A stretch of DNA of 53,185 nt. It comes from Acinetobacter johnsonii CIP 64.6 (GTDB lineage Bacteria > Pseudomonadota > Gammaproteobacteria > Pseudomonadales > Moraxellaceae). The first letter of the stretch is position 1. Every line of letters starts with the position of its first letter. The notes beneath the pieces were generated by a model. That model did no database searches. It saw only the letters and a program-made list of their open reading frames with translations, and was not told the origin of the DNA. Positions 8,424-17,724 of the stretch are shown here, piece after piece. The position numbers were made by a program, and so were the translations under genes. Location of the stretch: assembly GCF_000368045.1 (NCBI RefSeq), contig NZ_KB849235.1, forward strand, positions 976,663 through 1,029,847. The letters are read 5' to 3'.

Positions 8424-8782
8424 TGGTGGAGGTGGCGGGAGTTGAACCCGCGTCCGCCAGCACTACGCTCGAGAATACTACATGCTTAGATATCGTCTAT
8501 TGTTTTAACTCTTTGTGACCCGACGAACAGGGTACAAATCGCGATCCTCTTAATTTAGTACAAAACCCCGAGGCTTGGTTTTATACGGACTTGTGTGCGT
8601 GCGCTTCAGTCGGACTCTCTAACCACAAGTATTCGGAGAGGCGGACAAGCTGCCCTTAGGCAGCTAGAGCGTATGATTCGTCGTTTGCGACTAAAAAATG
8701 CAAATTTGATTTACGAGAGAAAATGCGCTCTCGACATGCATCTATGAGTTTCATCACCAGCGTCGAAGCCAGAAACACCCCC
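8424..8782 (-). ncRNA. ssrA: Transfer-messenger RNA (tmRNA)
   Basis: tmRNA rescues ribosomes stalled on broken messages by acting first as alanyl-tRNA and then as a short message. The 5' end reads GGGGGTGTTTCTGGCTTCGA and the 3' end GGGTTCAACTCCCGCC followed by ACCTCCACCA; they pair to form the tRNA-like acceptor, and CCA is encoded. The tag reading frame lies at 8656-8688 and encodes ANDESYALAA with a TAA stop; the LAA end is the usual proteolysis signal. A TATGAT -10-like element lies about 12 bases upstream of the 5' end. The gene looks intact even though an integrase-bearing island adjoins its 3' end. Confidence 0.95.
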
Positions 8783-8912
8783 AAAGTAGCGGCAATCATA
8801 GCATAGTTGCTAGAAAATACGATCTATTTTCTAAACAAACACACATATTGATGCGCTTAATTACATAATTGCGCTAATATTTTGGTTTTCAAGTCCAACA
8901 ATAAAATAATTT

Positions 8913-10397
8913 ATGAGCTACTTACTTGCACTCGACCAAGGAACCACTTCGAGTCGTGCCATTATTTTCAATGAACAAGGTCAAGTTCAGGCAACGGCGC
9001 AACGCGAAACACGTATACATACCCCCCAATCAGGCTGGGTAGAACAAGATGCCCAAGAGATTTGGAGCTCACAAATTGCTGTTGTACAGCAGGCTCTGGC
9101 TTCTGCTCGTATTTTAGCCAAAGACATCAAAGCCATTGGTCTTACTAACCAAAGAGAAACGACTGTCGTATGGGATAAACGTACAGGACAGCCGCTTGCA
9201 CCAGCCATTATCTGGCAAGACCGTCGCGCATTTGAATGGTGCAATCAGCTCCTACAGCAAAACTTAAAAGATAAGATTCAATCCAAAACCGGACTCCGAA
9301 TTGACCCTTACTTTAGTACAGGAAAATTGGTCTGGTTACTTGAGCATGTCAATGGTCTACGCACACTGGCTGAACAGGGGCATGTGGCCTTTGGCACGAT
9401 TGATAGTTGGCTGATTTGGAATCTTACCCAAGGTGCTCAACATGTCATCGAAGTCAGCAATGCCTCTCGCACCATGCTCATGAACTTAAGTACGCAGCAG
9501 TGGGATGAAGAGCTCTTAGATCTATTTAATATTCCACCTGCATTACTGCCAAAAATCATCAACTCAGATACCTACGTCGCAGATACCGCGGCAGGCTTGC
9601 TCGGTGCCAATATTCCGATCACAGGCATATTAGGCGACCAGCAGTCTGCACTGTTTGGACAGTCCTGTTTTGACATTGGAACTGCAAAAAACACCTATGG
9701 CACAGGTTGTTTTATGCTGTTCAATACAGGCGAGACCGTTCAATACAGTAAAAACAAACTGCTTTCGACACTGGGTTGGAAAACGCAAAATCACACCACT
9801 TATGCCCTAGAAGGCAGTGTATTTATGGCAGGTGCGATTGTTCAGTGGCTACGGGATAATTTAGGCATTATTCAAAAAAGTAGCGATGTTGAAAAATTAG
9901 CTTGTACAGTTAAAGATACCGATGGCGTCATGCTGGTTCCTGCCTTTACTGGACTCGGTGCGCCACACTGGGACAGTGAAGCGCGTGCCCTCTTATGTGG
10001 AATGTCACGCGGCACCAATAAGGCTCATATCGCCCGTGCAGCCTTAGAATCCATTGCCTTTCAAGTCTCGGATGTACTGACTGCCATGCAAGCCGATATT
10101 CAGCAGCCGCTGAAAGAGCTCCGCGTCGATGGTGGCGCCAGTCAAAATGACATGCTCATGCAGTTTCAAGCCGATATTTTAAATGTGCCTGTACTACGCC
10201 CTAAGATGCAGGAGTCGACCGCATGGGGCGCGGCGGCCATGGCAGGCTTAAGGTCTGGCGTATTTTCAAGTTTGGACGAAATTGCCCAGTCTTGGCAGCT
10301 TGAACGTGCCTTTGAACCGAAAATGAGTCCAGATCAACGTGAGTTTCATTTGCAACAATGGCAATCTGCCTTAAAGCGCGCAAAGTCAGAACTTTGA
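8913..10397 (+). CDS. glpK: Glycerol kinase
   Basis: GlpK phosphorylates glycerol to sn-glycerol 3-phosphate with ATP in the cytoplasm. The protein has 494 residues, the family norm. Motifs include DQGTTSSRAIIF at the N-terminus, WQDRRAFEWC (glycerol-binding region), GILGDQQSALFGQ and the FGGY-type stretch TYGTGCFMLFNTG, plus DGGASQNDMLMQFQADIL near the end. The ATG at 8913 has no clear Shine-Dalgarno sequence. No glpF, glpD or glpR is nearby, so it is likely a single-gene unit; it is followed by a strong terminator and a convergent efflux gene. Confidence 0.96.
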   Translation: MSYLLALDQGTTSSRAIIFNEQGQVQATAQRETRIHTPQSGWVEQDAQEIWSSQIAVVQQALASARILAKDIKAIGLTNQRETTVVWDKRTGQPLAPAIIWQDRRAFEWCNQLLQQNLKDKIQSKTGLRIDPYFSTGKLVWLLEHVNGLRTLAEQGHVAFGTIDSWLIWNLTQGAQHVIEVSNASRTMLMNLSTQQWDEELLDLFNIPPALLPKIINSDTYVADTAAGLLGANIPITGILGDQQSALFGQSCFDIGTAKNTYGTGCFMLFNTGETVQYSKNKLLSTLGWKTQNHTTYALEGSVFMAGAIVQWLRDNLGIIQKSSDVEKLACTVKDTDGVMLVPAFTGLGAPHWDSEARALLCGMSRGTNKAHIARAALESIAFQVSDVLTAMQADIQQPLKELRVDGGASQNDMLMQFQADILNVPVLRPKMQESTAWGAAAMAGLRSGVFSSLDEIAQSWQLERAFEPKMSPDQREFHLQQWQSALKRAKSEL

Positions 10398-10464
10398 TTA
10401 TTTAAATATCTCTATTATTTTGAAATATCAAAAACATCATAAAACTGCATAACATGTAGAATAA

Positions 10465-10490
10465 AAAACCGCTTCTAAAAGCGGTTTTTT
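10465..10490. terminator. Bidirectional intrinsic terminator between glpK and emrB
   Basis: AAAACCGCTT and AAGCGGTTTT pair around CTAA. There are T runs on both strands, so it can end both the + strand glpK message and the minus-strand emrAB message. Confidence 0.8.
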
Positions 10491-10496
10491 ATTACC

Positions 10497-12026
10497 CTAA
10501 TGCGCATGTCCACCACCGCCTGCCCCTATTTTAGGCTTAGGGCAGAGCCAAATAATGGATGCTGCAAATAGAAACACCAAAGCCAAGATCAGGAAAATAT
10601 AGTTTGCCGACAAGGTCAACGCTTCTTTATCCACCAAACTAGAAATATAGCCTAATGCACCTTCCGCGCTCATTCCCTGCTGCATCAACACCGACTGAGT
10701 TTGATCTGCATGCAAACTGCCGACCATTTCACTACGTGCAACTTTAGTATGGTCGTCCCAAATAGTGACAGCAATAGATGCGCCTATCGCCCCTGCCATG
10801 GTTCTTAAGAAGTTCATTAAACCTGCGGCAGATGCCATTTCATGTGGTAATACCGATGACAGTGCCATGTTTGATAATGGGATAAAGAAAAATGGTACAG
10901 CAAAGCCCTGCAAGATTTGCGGAAGTGCCAATGCAAAAAAGTCAGCATCTGTGGTCCAGAACGAACGCATCAAAGTCACCCCGCCCAAGATGCTCAAACC
11001 AAAACTGGCCAGTGCACGTTGGTCATATTTGGTTGCCAATTTCGCCACAATGGGTGACATGGCTAAACTACCAAAACCCATGGTTGCGGTTAAATAACCA
11101 GCCCAAGTTGCGGTATAACCCAAATTGATCTGTAACCACTGCGGAATCAGTACAATACTGCCAAAAAATGCGCCAAAGCCAAAGGCCAGTGCCAAGACAG
11201 AAATCGTGAAACTACGGTATCTAAAGATTTGGATATTCACCACTGGATGCCGTTCGGTCAGCTCCCAAATGGTAAAAATCACCAAGCCAATCACAGCCGT
11301 TAAAGCCAGTACCACGATCGCAGGGCTATTAAACCAATCACGTTCATGCCCCAGATCGAGCATGAGCTGTAATGCCCCAATCCATAAAATCAGGAGGATC
11401 AATCCACCGCGATCAATTTTGAGTTTGGCCGTTGCGGTTTCCGCAGGTTTAAGCAGACGCATCGCTGCAAAAGCACATGCGATCCCAACAGGAATATTAA
11501 TAAAGAAAATCCAATGCCAAGACATGTTGTCACTGATGGTTCCCCCTAAAATTGGACCAAGAATTGGGCCAACCACTGTCGTCATTGCCCACATGCCCAT
11601 CGCTTGGGATTGCTTTTCTGGAGGAAAAATCCGCATCAGTAACATCTGACTGAGCGGCATGATCGGGCCACCAAATAAACCTTGGCCAATTCTGCAGAAA
11701 ACCAACATTTCTAAACTTGTCGATAAACCACAAAATACCGAAAATATGGTGAAGCCAATCAGACTTAAGGTAAAAACTCTCACGCCGCCAAAACGACCTG
11801 CGAGCCAGCCTGTTAAGGGGACACAAATCGCTTCAGCCACGGCATAAGAGGTAATCACCCATGTTCCTTGCGAACTCGATACTGCAAGGCTTCCCGTAAT
11901 ATGAGGCACAGAAACATTGGCAATGGTCATGTCCAGCACGACCATAAAGTTGGCCAAAGCGAGGACGAAAGCCGCCAGCATCAGGCGACCACCCTTTAAG
12001 TCACCATAGGGAACGTAGCTATTCAT
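10497..12026 (-). CDS. emrB: EmrB/QacA-type multidrug efflux transporter (MFS, DHA2)
   Basis: This is an inner-membrane, proton-driven exporter of the 14-helix DHA2 group. The product of about 509 residues is almost wholly hydrophobic. It has the family motifs LDMTIANVSVPHI near the first helix, GWLAGRFGGVRVF (motif A) after the second, and RIGQGLFGGPIMPLSQ in the fourth. A short histidine-rich tail ends the protein. I chose the ATG at 12026; a TTG two codons earlier also fits. It starts six bases after the adaptor gene stop, so the two form one operon. The outer-membrane partner must be encoded elsewhere. The substrate cannot be told from sequence. Confidence 0.88.
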   Translation of the reverse strand: MNSYVPYGDLKGGRLMLAAFVLALANFMVVLDMTIANVSVPHITGSLAVSSSQGTWVITSYAVAEAICVPLTGWLAGRFGGVRVFTLSLIGFTIFSVFCGLSTSLEMLVFCRIGQGLFGGPIMPLSQMLLMRIFPPEKQSQAMGMWAMTTVVGPILGPILGGTISDNMSWHWIFFINIPVGIACAFAAMRLLKPAETATAKLKIDRGGLILLILWIGALQLMLDLGHERDWFNSPAIVVLALTAVIGLVIFTIWELTERHPVVNIQIFRYRSFTISVLALAFGFGAFFGSIVLIPQWLQINLGYTATWAGYLTATMGFGSLAMSPIVAKLATKYDQRALASFGLSILGGVTLMRSFWTTDADFFALALPQILQGFAVPFFFIPLSNMALSSVLPHEMASAAGLMNFLRTMAGAIGASIAVTIWDDHTKVARSEMVGSLHADQTQSVLMQQGMSAEGALGYISSLVDKEALTLSANYIFLILALVFLFAASIIWLCPKPKIGAGGGGHAH

Positions 12027-12032
12027 GCGCAA

Positions 12033-13184
12033 CTACTTCGATTTCAAATCGATTTGAGCTTCCATCGACAAGCCAACACGTAAAGGATGTTCAGCCAATT
12101 CTTTCGGGTCGAGTTGAATACGCACAGGCAAACGCTGTACCACTTTAATCCAATTGCCTGTGGCATTTTGTGCAGGAATCAGCGCGAAGGCAGAACCTGT
12201 TCCACCAGAAAAGCCCAAGACCGTGCCATGGAACTCAACCGATTCGCCATACAAGTCTGAGGTTAAAACTGCCTTTTGACCTGGGCGTACGTTTTCAAGC
12301 TGGCTTTCTTTAAAGTTCGCGTCCACATATAACTGTGAAATTGGAACCACCACCATAAGCACCGAACCCGGCGCCACACGCTGTCCAACTTGAATTTTTC
12401 GGCTCGTCACCACCCCATCAAATGGTGCTTTAATTTCAGTACGTTCTAAATCAAGTAAAGCTTGTTTCAGTTTTGCTTGAGCAACTAAAACATCGGGGGT
12501 CGAATTTTCATTACTGCCTTGAATTAAAGCTTCATTTGCAGCCAAGTTACTTTGCGCAGCTTTCTGACTGGATTTAGCCTGCGCCCAACCCGCTTGCGCT
12601 AAGTTATAGCCTGCTTGCGCATTATTTAAAGCAGCTTGTGCCGTGCTTAATTCTTCTTTAGAAATCGCGCCTGTCGCACTCAACTGCTGACGACGATTCA
12701 AGTCATCTTGCGCTTTATCTAACTCCGCTTTGGCTTTAGCCACTTGTGCTTCAGCACTATGAATGGCGTCATCACTCACAAAGACTTGCGAGTTTAGAGA
12801 GCTGCTGTTGGCCGCACTTTGTTTATACTGGCGCTGTGCTTTAAGTAATTCGGCCTGAGCTTGGGCTACAGCAATTTCGGCATCACGATGATCGACCAAA
12901 ACCAACACATCGCCTTGCTTTACAGTTTGCGTGTCACTGACCAACACTTTTTCAACTTGGCCTGTCACCATAGAGGTAATCGAGGCCGTTTCCGCGCCCA
13001 CATAAGCGTTATCAGTTGAAACCGAATGGTTAAAGAACAGTTTCCAAATCAAAAATAAAATGGCAGCAATGATCAGGATCACAGCCACGAAACCTAAGCC
13101 TTTCTTACGTTTAGCTTTCAGTGCTTGATCATTGATTTGATCGGCTGGATCAGTATCTGGCAGTGTATTTGGGGCATCTGTCAT
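12033..13184 (-). CDS. emrA: EmrA-type membrane fusion protein (HlyD family)
   Basis: This is the periplasmic adaptor that links an EmrB-type pump to an outer-membrane channel. The protein has 383 residues. A cytoplasmic N-terminal tail is followed by one membrane helix (GLGFVAVILIIAAILFLIWK, about residues 29-48), a first lipoyl half (VSDTQTVKQGDVLVLVDHRD), a long Ala/Gln-rich coiled-coil hairpin (about 105-240), a second lipoyl half (IKAPFDGVVTSRKIQVGQRV) and a beta-barrel region. It is the first gene of the emrAB pair. Palindromes in its leader region may be a repressor site. Confidence 0.88.
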   Translation of the reverse strand: MTDAPNTLPDTDPADQINDQALKAKRKKGLGFVAVILIIAAILFLIWKLFFNHSVSTDNAYVGAETASITSMVTGQVEKVLVSDTQTVKQGDVLVLVDHRDAEIAVAQAQAELLKAQRQYKQSAANSSSLNSQVFVSDDAIHSAEAQVAKAKAELDKAQDDLNRRQQLSATGAISKEELSTAQAALNNAQAGYNLAQAGWAQAKSSQKAAQSNLAANEALIQGSNENSTPDVLVAQAKLKQALLDLERTEIKAPFDGVVTSRKIQVGQRVAPGSVLMVVVPISQLYVDANFKESQLENVRPGQKAVLTSDLYGESVEFHGTVLGFSGGTGSAFALIPAQNATGNWIKVVQRLPVRIQLDPKELAEHPLRVGLSMEAQIDLKSK

Positions 13185-13225
13185 TGATTTTTCCTAAATC
13201 TAACAGACTTGGTCAGCCGGCATCA

Positions 13226-13260
13226 TCCCTACGAAAGGGACATCAGACAAGTATTGTCTG
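13226..13260. promoter_or_regulatory. Two palindromes upstream of emrA
   Basis: TCCCT-acgaa-AGGGA (13226-13240) and CAGACAA-gta-TTGTCTG (13244-13260) lie side by side, about 40-75 bases before the emrA start. The second is a perfect 7-bp palindrome of the kind bound by MarR or TetR dimers. No regulator gene adjoins the operon, so the binding protein is unknown. Confidence 0.4.
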
Positions 13261-13431
13261 CATTGGTGTCGATGAGAAAGTCACAATAAAATTTGATGCA
13301 TTCTAAGAGCAAATAATCACATTTTGAGAAAATAAATTGTAACTGCTCAGTCTATTTTAGTTTTCAGCATCCAACTTCCTATTGGATGCTATAAATTTCA
13401 CTTGAATATTAAAGACTTAATTAATTTAAAA

Positions 13432-13929
13432 CTAATAAGCATAAGAAGCAATCGCTGTGGCAATCGATTTGCCTTCATCATTGACCATGGTCATGCGCAT
13501 GGTGCAGCCTTTTCGCCCTAATCTTAGGGTTTCAGCACGGGCAATAAAATATTTTCCACGTCCCGGCGCGAGATAATCGACCCGCATATCGACTGTAGCT
13601 AAACGGGATACTTTTTTAATGGTGTCCGCAATCGTGTCAGGTTCCGCTTTTTTATACAGCTCTCCCATCGCCACAATGCCACCAATACTGTCCAAAACCG
13701 TTGCAGCCACGCCTCCGTGTAGAATTTGGAACGCAACATTGCCAATTAAGTAATCTTGCATATCGATATAGGCTTCAATTTGCCCGTCAACGACTCGCAT
13801 AGTCATGGTGTTGTGCTTAAAAAATGGCGACGCATTAAAAGCCTTAACCAACTGCTCAAAAACCACATCAATATCCACTTTTGCTCCTAAGTGTATGCTG
13901 CCCGTCCAGCTTTTTTCACCACTACTCAT
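13432..13929 (-). CDS. Hotdog-fold thioesterase family protein (YigI-like)
   Basis: This is a single hotdog domain of 165 residues. The characteristic helix is FQILHGGVAATVLDSIGGIVAMG, with the HGG turn seen in PaaI/YigI-type acyl-CoA thioesterases. Strands follow (MRVDYLAPGRGKYFIARAETLRLGRKG). I infer hydrolysis of an acyl-CoA thioester; the substrate is unknown. The ATG at 13929 is preferred to a GTG at 13944. It is divergent from hemB across a gap of about 110 bases and ends far from the emrA start, so it is probably transcribed alone. Confidence 0.78.
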   Translation of the reverse strand: MSSGEKSWTGSIHLGAKVDIDVVFEQLVKAFNASPFFKHNTMTMRVVDGQIEAYIDMQDYLIGNVAFQILHGGVAATVLDSIGGIVAMGELYKKAEPDTIADTIKKVSRLATVDMRVDYLAPGRGKYFIARAETLRLGRKGCTMRMTMVNDEGKSIATAIASYAY

Positions 13930-14037
13930 AACAATCTGCTTCACTCTTAAAACAATAAAAACCCGTCAATATGTGCCCAAAGCCATAAGATAGGTCTACA
14001 ATACTGACCTAGTTTAATACCGATTATCGAGATTTGT

Positions 14038-15051
14038 ATGACCTATACGTTCAATCGTCCCGCCTTCCCCGCTACTCGCATGCGCCGTATTCGTAAAAAT
14101 GAACATCTGCGCTCTATGGTTCGCGAGACCCATTTAACGACAGATCATCTTATCTATCCAGTCTTTGTCCTGCCGGGACAGAACCAGACGCAAGACATTC
14201 CTAGTATGCCGAAGGTGCAGCGCCTATCTGCGGACTTACTCTTAAAAAAAGCGGAACGTTTACTTGAACTTGGTGTATCGAAACTGGCGCTATTTCCAGT
14301 GACTCCTCAAGAAGATAAAAGCTTAAGTGCCGAAGCGGCATGGCGTGAAGATGGTGTGGTTCAAAACACGCTACGTCTGCTCAAAAAAGAATTACCTGAA
14401 ATGGTACTGATTACCGATGGGGCACTTGACCCGTATACCACGCATGGTCAAGACGGCATCATTGATGAAACAGGTTATGTACTCAATGACGAAACCGTTG
14501 AAGCACTGATCAAACAAGGGTTAAGCCACGCTGAAGCTGGAGCAGATGTCTTTGCACCAAGTGACATGATGGATGGACGTATCGGTGCGATTCGCCAAGC
14601 CTTTGAAGCCAATGGTCATATCTACACCTCAATCATGGCCTATTCAGCAAAATATGCATCGAGCTTCTATGGCCCTTTCCGTGATGCGGTCGGTTCATCC
14701 AGCAATCTCAAAGGCGGCAATAAATACAACTATCAAATGGATGTCGGCAACCGCGCAGAAGCATTACATGAAATTGCCCTTGATATTCAAGAAGGGGCTG
14801 ACATGGTGATTGTGAAACCGGGTATGCCGTATTTGGACATTGTCCGTGAAGTCAAAGACAACTTCGGTGTGCCGACTTTCGTTTACCAAGTCAGTGGCGA
14901 ATATGCCATGCTCGCAGCGGCCATCCAAAACGGCTGGTTATCGGACAGCGTGATTATTGAATCACTGATGAGCTGCCGCCGCGCGGGTGCAGATGGCATC
15001 TGGACCTATTTTGCAGAAGAAGCTGCACTAAAACTAAAAGATATGAAATAA
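14038..15051 (+). CDS. hemB: Delta-aminolevulinic acid dehydratase (porphobilinogen synthase)
   Basis: HemB condenses two 5-aminolevulinate molecules to porphobilinogen in haem synthesis. The protein has 337 residues. The Schiff-base lysines lie in MAYSAKYASSFYGPF (about residue 205) and MVIVKPGMPYLD (about 260). The metal loop reads DGALDPYTTHGQDG, with aspartates where zinc enzymes have cysteines. That points to a magnesium-dependent enzyme of the Pseudomonas type. It begins at an ATG 37 bases before the first Pro-rich motif FPATRMRRIR. thiO follows after 27 bases on the same strand, probably in one transcript. Confidence 0.97.
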   Translation: MTYTFNRPAFPATRMRRIRKNEHLRSMVRETHLTTDHLIYPVFVLPGQNQTQDIPSMPKVQRLSADLLLKKAERLLELGVSKLALFPVTPQEDKSLSAEAAWREDGVVQNTLRLLKKELPEMVLITDGALDPYTTHGQDGIIDETGYVLNDETVEALIKQGLSHAEAGADVFAPSDMMDGRIGAIRQAFEANGHIYTSIMAYSAKYASSFYGPFRDAVGSSSNLKGGNKYNYQMDVGNRAEALHEIALDIQEGADMVIVKPGMPYLDIVREVKDNFGVPTFVYQVSGEYAMLAAAIQNGWLSDSVIIESLMSCRRAGADGIWTYFAEEAALKLKDMK

Positions 15052-15078
15052 CAGCGCGTTTAGAAGGATTGAGTTGCA

Positions 15079-16188
15079 ATGCATATTGCCATCGTTGGCG
15101 CGGGAATCAGTGGTTTACTGACAGCGCTTGAGCTGATTGAACACGGTTGTTCTGTTGAGATTTTTGACCAACAGCAAGCGGGACAAGCGGCTTCATGGGC
15201 AGGTGGAGGGATTCTTTCCCCGATGTACCCGTGGCGCTATCCACAAAGTGTCAATGACCTCGCCAAATATGGCAAAAGCATGTATCAAGCGTGGAATGAA
15301 AAAATCAGCCCTATTTCGGGGATAGATTTTGAAATCCATGAAACAGGTATGCTGATTTTTGATGAAGCTGATTTTGACATTGGCCTAAATTATAAAGATC
15401 AACATCAAGAACCGATGCAACATTGTGAGCTTTTGCAACGCGAACAACTGGAACAGGTCAATTCCCGCATTTCGACGCGCTTTCAACAAGCCATCCATTT
15501 TCCACAATTGGCCAATGTCCGTAATCCGCGACTGCTCAAGTCAATTGTGGAATACCTCAAACGGCAGCCACAAGTCACCTTTCATGAGCAAGCGTGGGTA
15601 CATACCTTTGACATGTTCAATCAGCAAGTTCAAGGGATAAAAACTGCTGATGGACAAAGCTACCATGCAGATCATGTGGTGATTGCAACAGGCGCATGGT
15701 CACAGCACTGGTCCGAACAACTCCAATGCCGCATTCCAGTGAACCCCGTACAAGGGCAAATGTTACTATTTAAAACCCCTGAAAATTGGCTACCAACCAT
15801 GTGTATGAATCAGGTTATGTATCTGATTCCACGTTTGGATGGTCATATCGTTTGTGGTTCAAGCATGGCGGATGTCGGTTTTGACCAACGTCCTTCTCTA
15901 CAGACCCAGCAAAATATTTATAAAGCCTGTTTGGACATGGTGCCTGAACTGGCCGATTTCCCAATTGTGAAACATTGGGCAGGTCTACGCCCAAGTTCAC
16001 CAACGGGTGTTCCTTATATCGGCCCCTTCCCTGAAATAGCCAATCTCTGGGCAAATTTCGGTCACTATAGAAATGGTCTATGTATGGGGCCTGCATCTGC
16101 TCGACTGCTACGCGAATTGATGTTGGCTCAAAGCTTAACGGTTAACGCCAGTGCCTATAGTCCTGAGCGTTTGGTAAGCTTTGCTTGA
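15079..16188 (+). CDS. thiO: FAD-dependent glycine/D-amino acid oxidase (ThiO-like)
   Basis: ThiO-type enzymes oxidise glycine to the imine used to build the thiazole of thiamine. The protein has 369 residues. The N-terminal dinucleotide-binding motif is IAIVGAGISGLLTALELIEHG, followed by SWAGGGILSPMYPWRYP, typical of ThiO. The C-terminal FAD contact region reads HWAGLRPSSPTGVPYIG with GHYRNGLCMGPASARL. It lies 27 bases after hemB and converges on the epimerase gene, with only 7 bases between stops. No other thiamine genes are nearby. A general D-amino acid oxidase remains possible. Confidence 0.85.
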   Translation: MHIAIVGAGISGLLTALELIEHGCSVEIFDQQQAGQAASWAGGGILSPMYPWRYPQSVNDLAKYGKSMYQAWNEKISPISGIDFEIHETGMLIFDEADFDIGLNYKDQHQEPMQHCELLQREQLEQVNSRISTRFQQAIHFPQLANVRNPRLLKSIVEYLKRQPQVTFHEQAWVHTFDMFNQQVQGIKTADGQSYHADHVVIATGAWSQHWSEQLQCRIPVNPVQGQMLLFKTPENWLPTMCMNQVMYLIPRLDGHIVCGSSMADVGFDQRPSLQTQQNIYKACLDMVPELADFPIVKHWAGLRPSSPTGVPYIGPFPEIANLWANFGHYRNGLCMGPASARLLRELMLAQSLTVNASAYSPERLVSFA

Positions 16189-16195
16189 TCAAACG

Positions 16196-17116
16196 CTACT
16201 TGGCTAAATTTTGCGGTTGAATAATGTGGATCAAGGCTTCTTTTAAAGTGGGATATTTAAACTCAAACCCCTGTGCTTTCAATGCTTCGGGGCGAACAAA
16301 TTGACCATTCAGCACCAGTTGAGACTGCTCGCCTAAAAGTAACTTCAGCACAAAAGCTGGTAAAGAAAGTACAGGTCTACGTTTTAGAATTTGCGCTGCA
16401 GTTTGTGCAAATGCTGACTGGGTAACTTTTTCTGGACTGACGACATTAAAAACTTGCTCAGTCGTTTCATGCAACATTAAAAACTCAATCGCTCGCAGCA
16501 CGTCTTGAATATGCACCCAGACCACAGGTTGCCGCCCCGAACCGATACGCCCACATAAGTTCATTTTGATCGGAAACAACATTTGCGGCAAAATGCCAGC
16601 CCCACGTCCAAAGACTACGCCTAAACGAATAATTTTGGTATTTTGCGACGTGTCTTGCCGTGCAGATTGTTCCCATTTTTGACACAACTCTGACATAAAA
16701 ATAGACTGCGGCGCTGACTGCTCATTACAACACTCTGACCATTGTTCAGTCGAATCAATACCGTAATAACCCACCGCTGAACCTGAAATAATACATTTCG
16801 GTTGAATCTTTCTTATAGCGAGATATTGATAGAGCATTGTCGTGGTTTCAACACGACTGGCAATCAGCTTTTGTTTGCGGGCATCTGTCCAACGCCCCTG
16901 AGCAATACTTTCCCCAGCCAAATTCACCACATAATCAATGCGATCATGCATGAGTTCTTCTAAAGCTCGAATCCAAGTCAAATGTGGGTGAATTTTAGGC
17001 AAATTTTTCTGTCGGCTTAAGCCGATCACTTCATAATCTTTTTCTAATAAATAATCGAGCAAGTTTGAACCAATAAAACCACTTGCTCCTGTCACCAATA
17101 CACGTTCTTTTTGCAT
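16196..17116 (-). CDS. yfcH: TIGR01777-family NAD(P)-dependent epimerase (YfcH-like)
   Basis: This is an atypical short-chain dehydrogenase/epimerase of 306 residues. The nucleotide-binding motif VLVTGASGFIGSNLLDYLL is at the N-terminus. YVVNLAGESIAQGRWTDARKQ and ISGSAVGYYG are hallmarks of the YfcH group, and the C-terminal half has VNVVSPEKVTQSAF-type sequence. The physiological substrate of this family is not known. It is preceded by a small membrane-protein gene on the same strand (59-base gap) and may share its transcript. Confidence 0.88.
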   Translation of the reverse strand: MQKERVLVTGASGFIGSNLLDYLLEKDYEVIGLSRQKNLPKIHPHLTWIRALEELMHDRIDYVVNLAGESIAQGRWTDARKQKLIASRVETTTMLYQYLAIRKIQPKCIISGSAVGYYGIDSTEQWSECCNEQSAPQSIFMSELCQKWEQSARQDTSQNTKIIRLGVVFGRGAGILPQMLFPIKMNLCGRIGSGRQPVVWVHIQDVLRAIEFLMLHETTEQVFNVVSPEKVTQSAFAQTAAQILKRRPVLSLPAFVLKLLLGEQSQLVLNGQFVRPEALKAQGFEFKYPTLKEALIHIIQPQNLAK

Positions 17117-17175
17117 AGCGTGATCTCAAATGATGCTTTTGATCAAACTATAGCATTTAGAAGAAAGCTTTACGA

Positions 17176-17622
17176 TTAATCGATTATTTTTGCTGCCATA
17201 CGCTCTGCTTGTTTGCCATAAAACCAGTACGTCAGCACATACAGCGGAATCGCGATCAATAAAATCAGAATCACCACCATACTGATAAATTGCGGTTGTT
17301 GGACGTAGAGCATAAAGTTTTGCCAAACTTCAGCATCTCCCTGCGCAAAGATAAATAAACCTAACATGAGAAAGGCAAAGTTATAGCTCCAAAAAATCAG
17401 ACTAAAACCTAAAGTGAATTTCTTCCGCTCTGCTTGGGTTGGCGCACGGCGCTGCTGCTTAATAAATTTAAGTAAAACCCAAATCATGGCCACCAAATAA
17501 GGTACAGCCGTTAATACTGCTCCCATCCCTGTCGGAAGTAGAGCAGCGAGTACACCACAGACACAACTAAAGACAAAACATATGAAAAAAAACCAGAGAA
17601 AATATCGTGTTAGCGAAATCAT
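17176..17622 (-). CDS. Small four-helix membrane protein, ABZJ_00895-like
   Basis: The protein has 148 residues with four predicted membrane segments: about residues 7-28, 33-52, 73-92 and 112-134. A basic loop (KFIKQQRRAPTQAERKKF) lies between helices two and three. From memory it resembles a family named after ABZJ_00895 in Acinetobacter; no function is known to me. No catalytic motif is visible. It lies upstream of the epimerase gene on the same strand. The start at 17622 is the first ATG and is consistent with the first helix. Confidence 0.7.
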   Translation of the reverse strand: MISLTRYFLWFFFICFVFSCVCGVLAALLPTGMGAVLTAVPYLVAMIWVLLKFIKQQRRAPTQAERKKFTLGFSLIFWSYNFAFLMLGLFIFAQGDAEVWQNFMLYVQQPQFISMVVILILLIAIPLYVLTYWFYGKQAERMAAKIID

Positions 17623-17724
17623 AGCGCTACTTTAAACCCAACCAAAAAATCATTATAAAAAAAATTCAGTTTTTTTTCATTTTCATGTCAACCAATCGAA
17701 GTTGATGTGCGTTAAATAGGATAC

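Noticed and set aside
8424..8463. Start of a short minus-strand frame beginning MLADAGSTPATSTK.
   Set aside because: It reads the T-arm and acceptor stem of tmRNA; such peptides are a common artefact over tRNA-like 3' ends.
11125..11649. A 174-codon + strand frame inside the efflux gene.
   Set aside because: It is antisense to emrB, which has clear MFS motifs; the + strand product has no recognisable feature.
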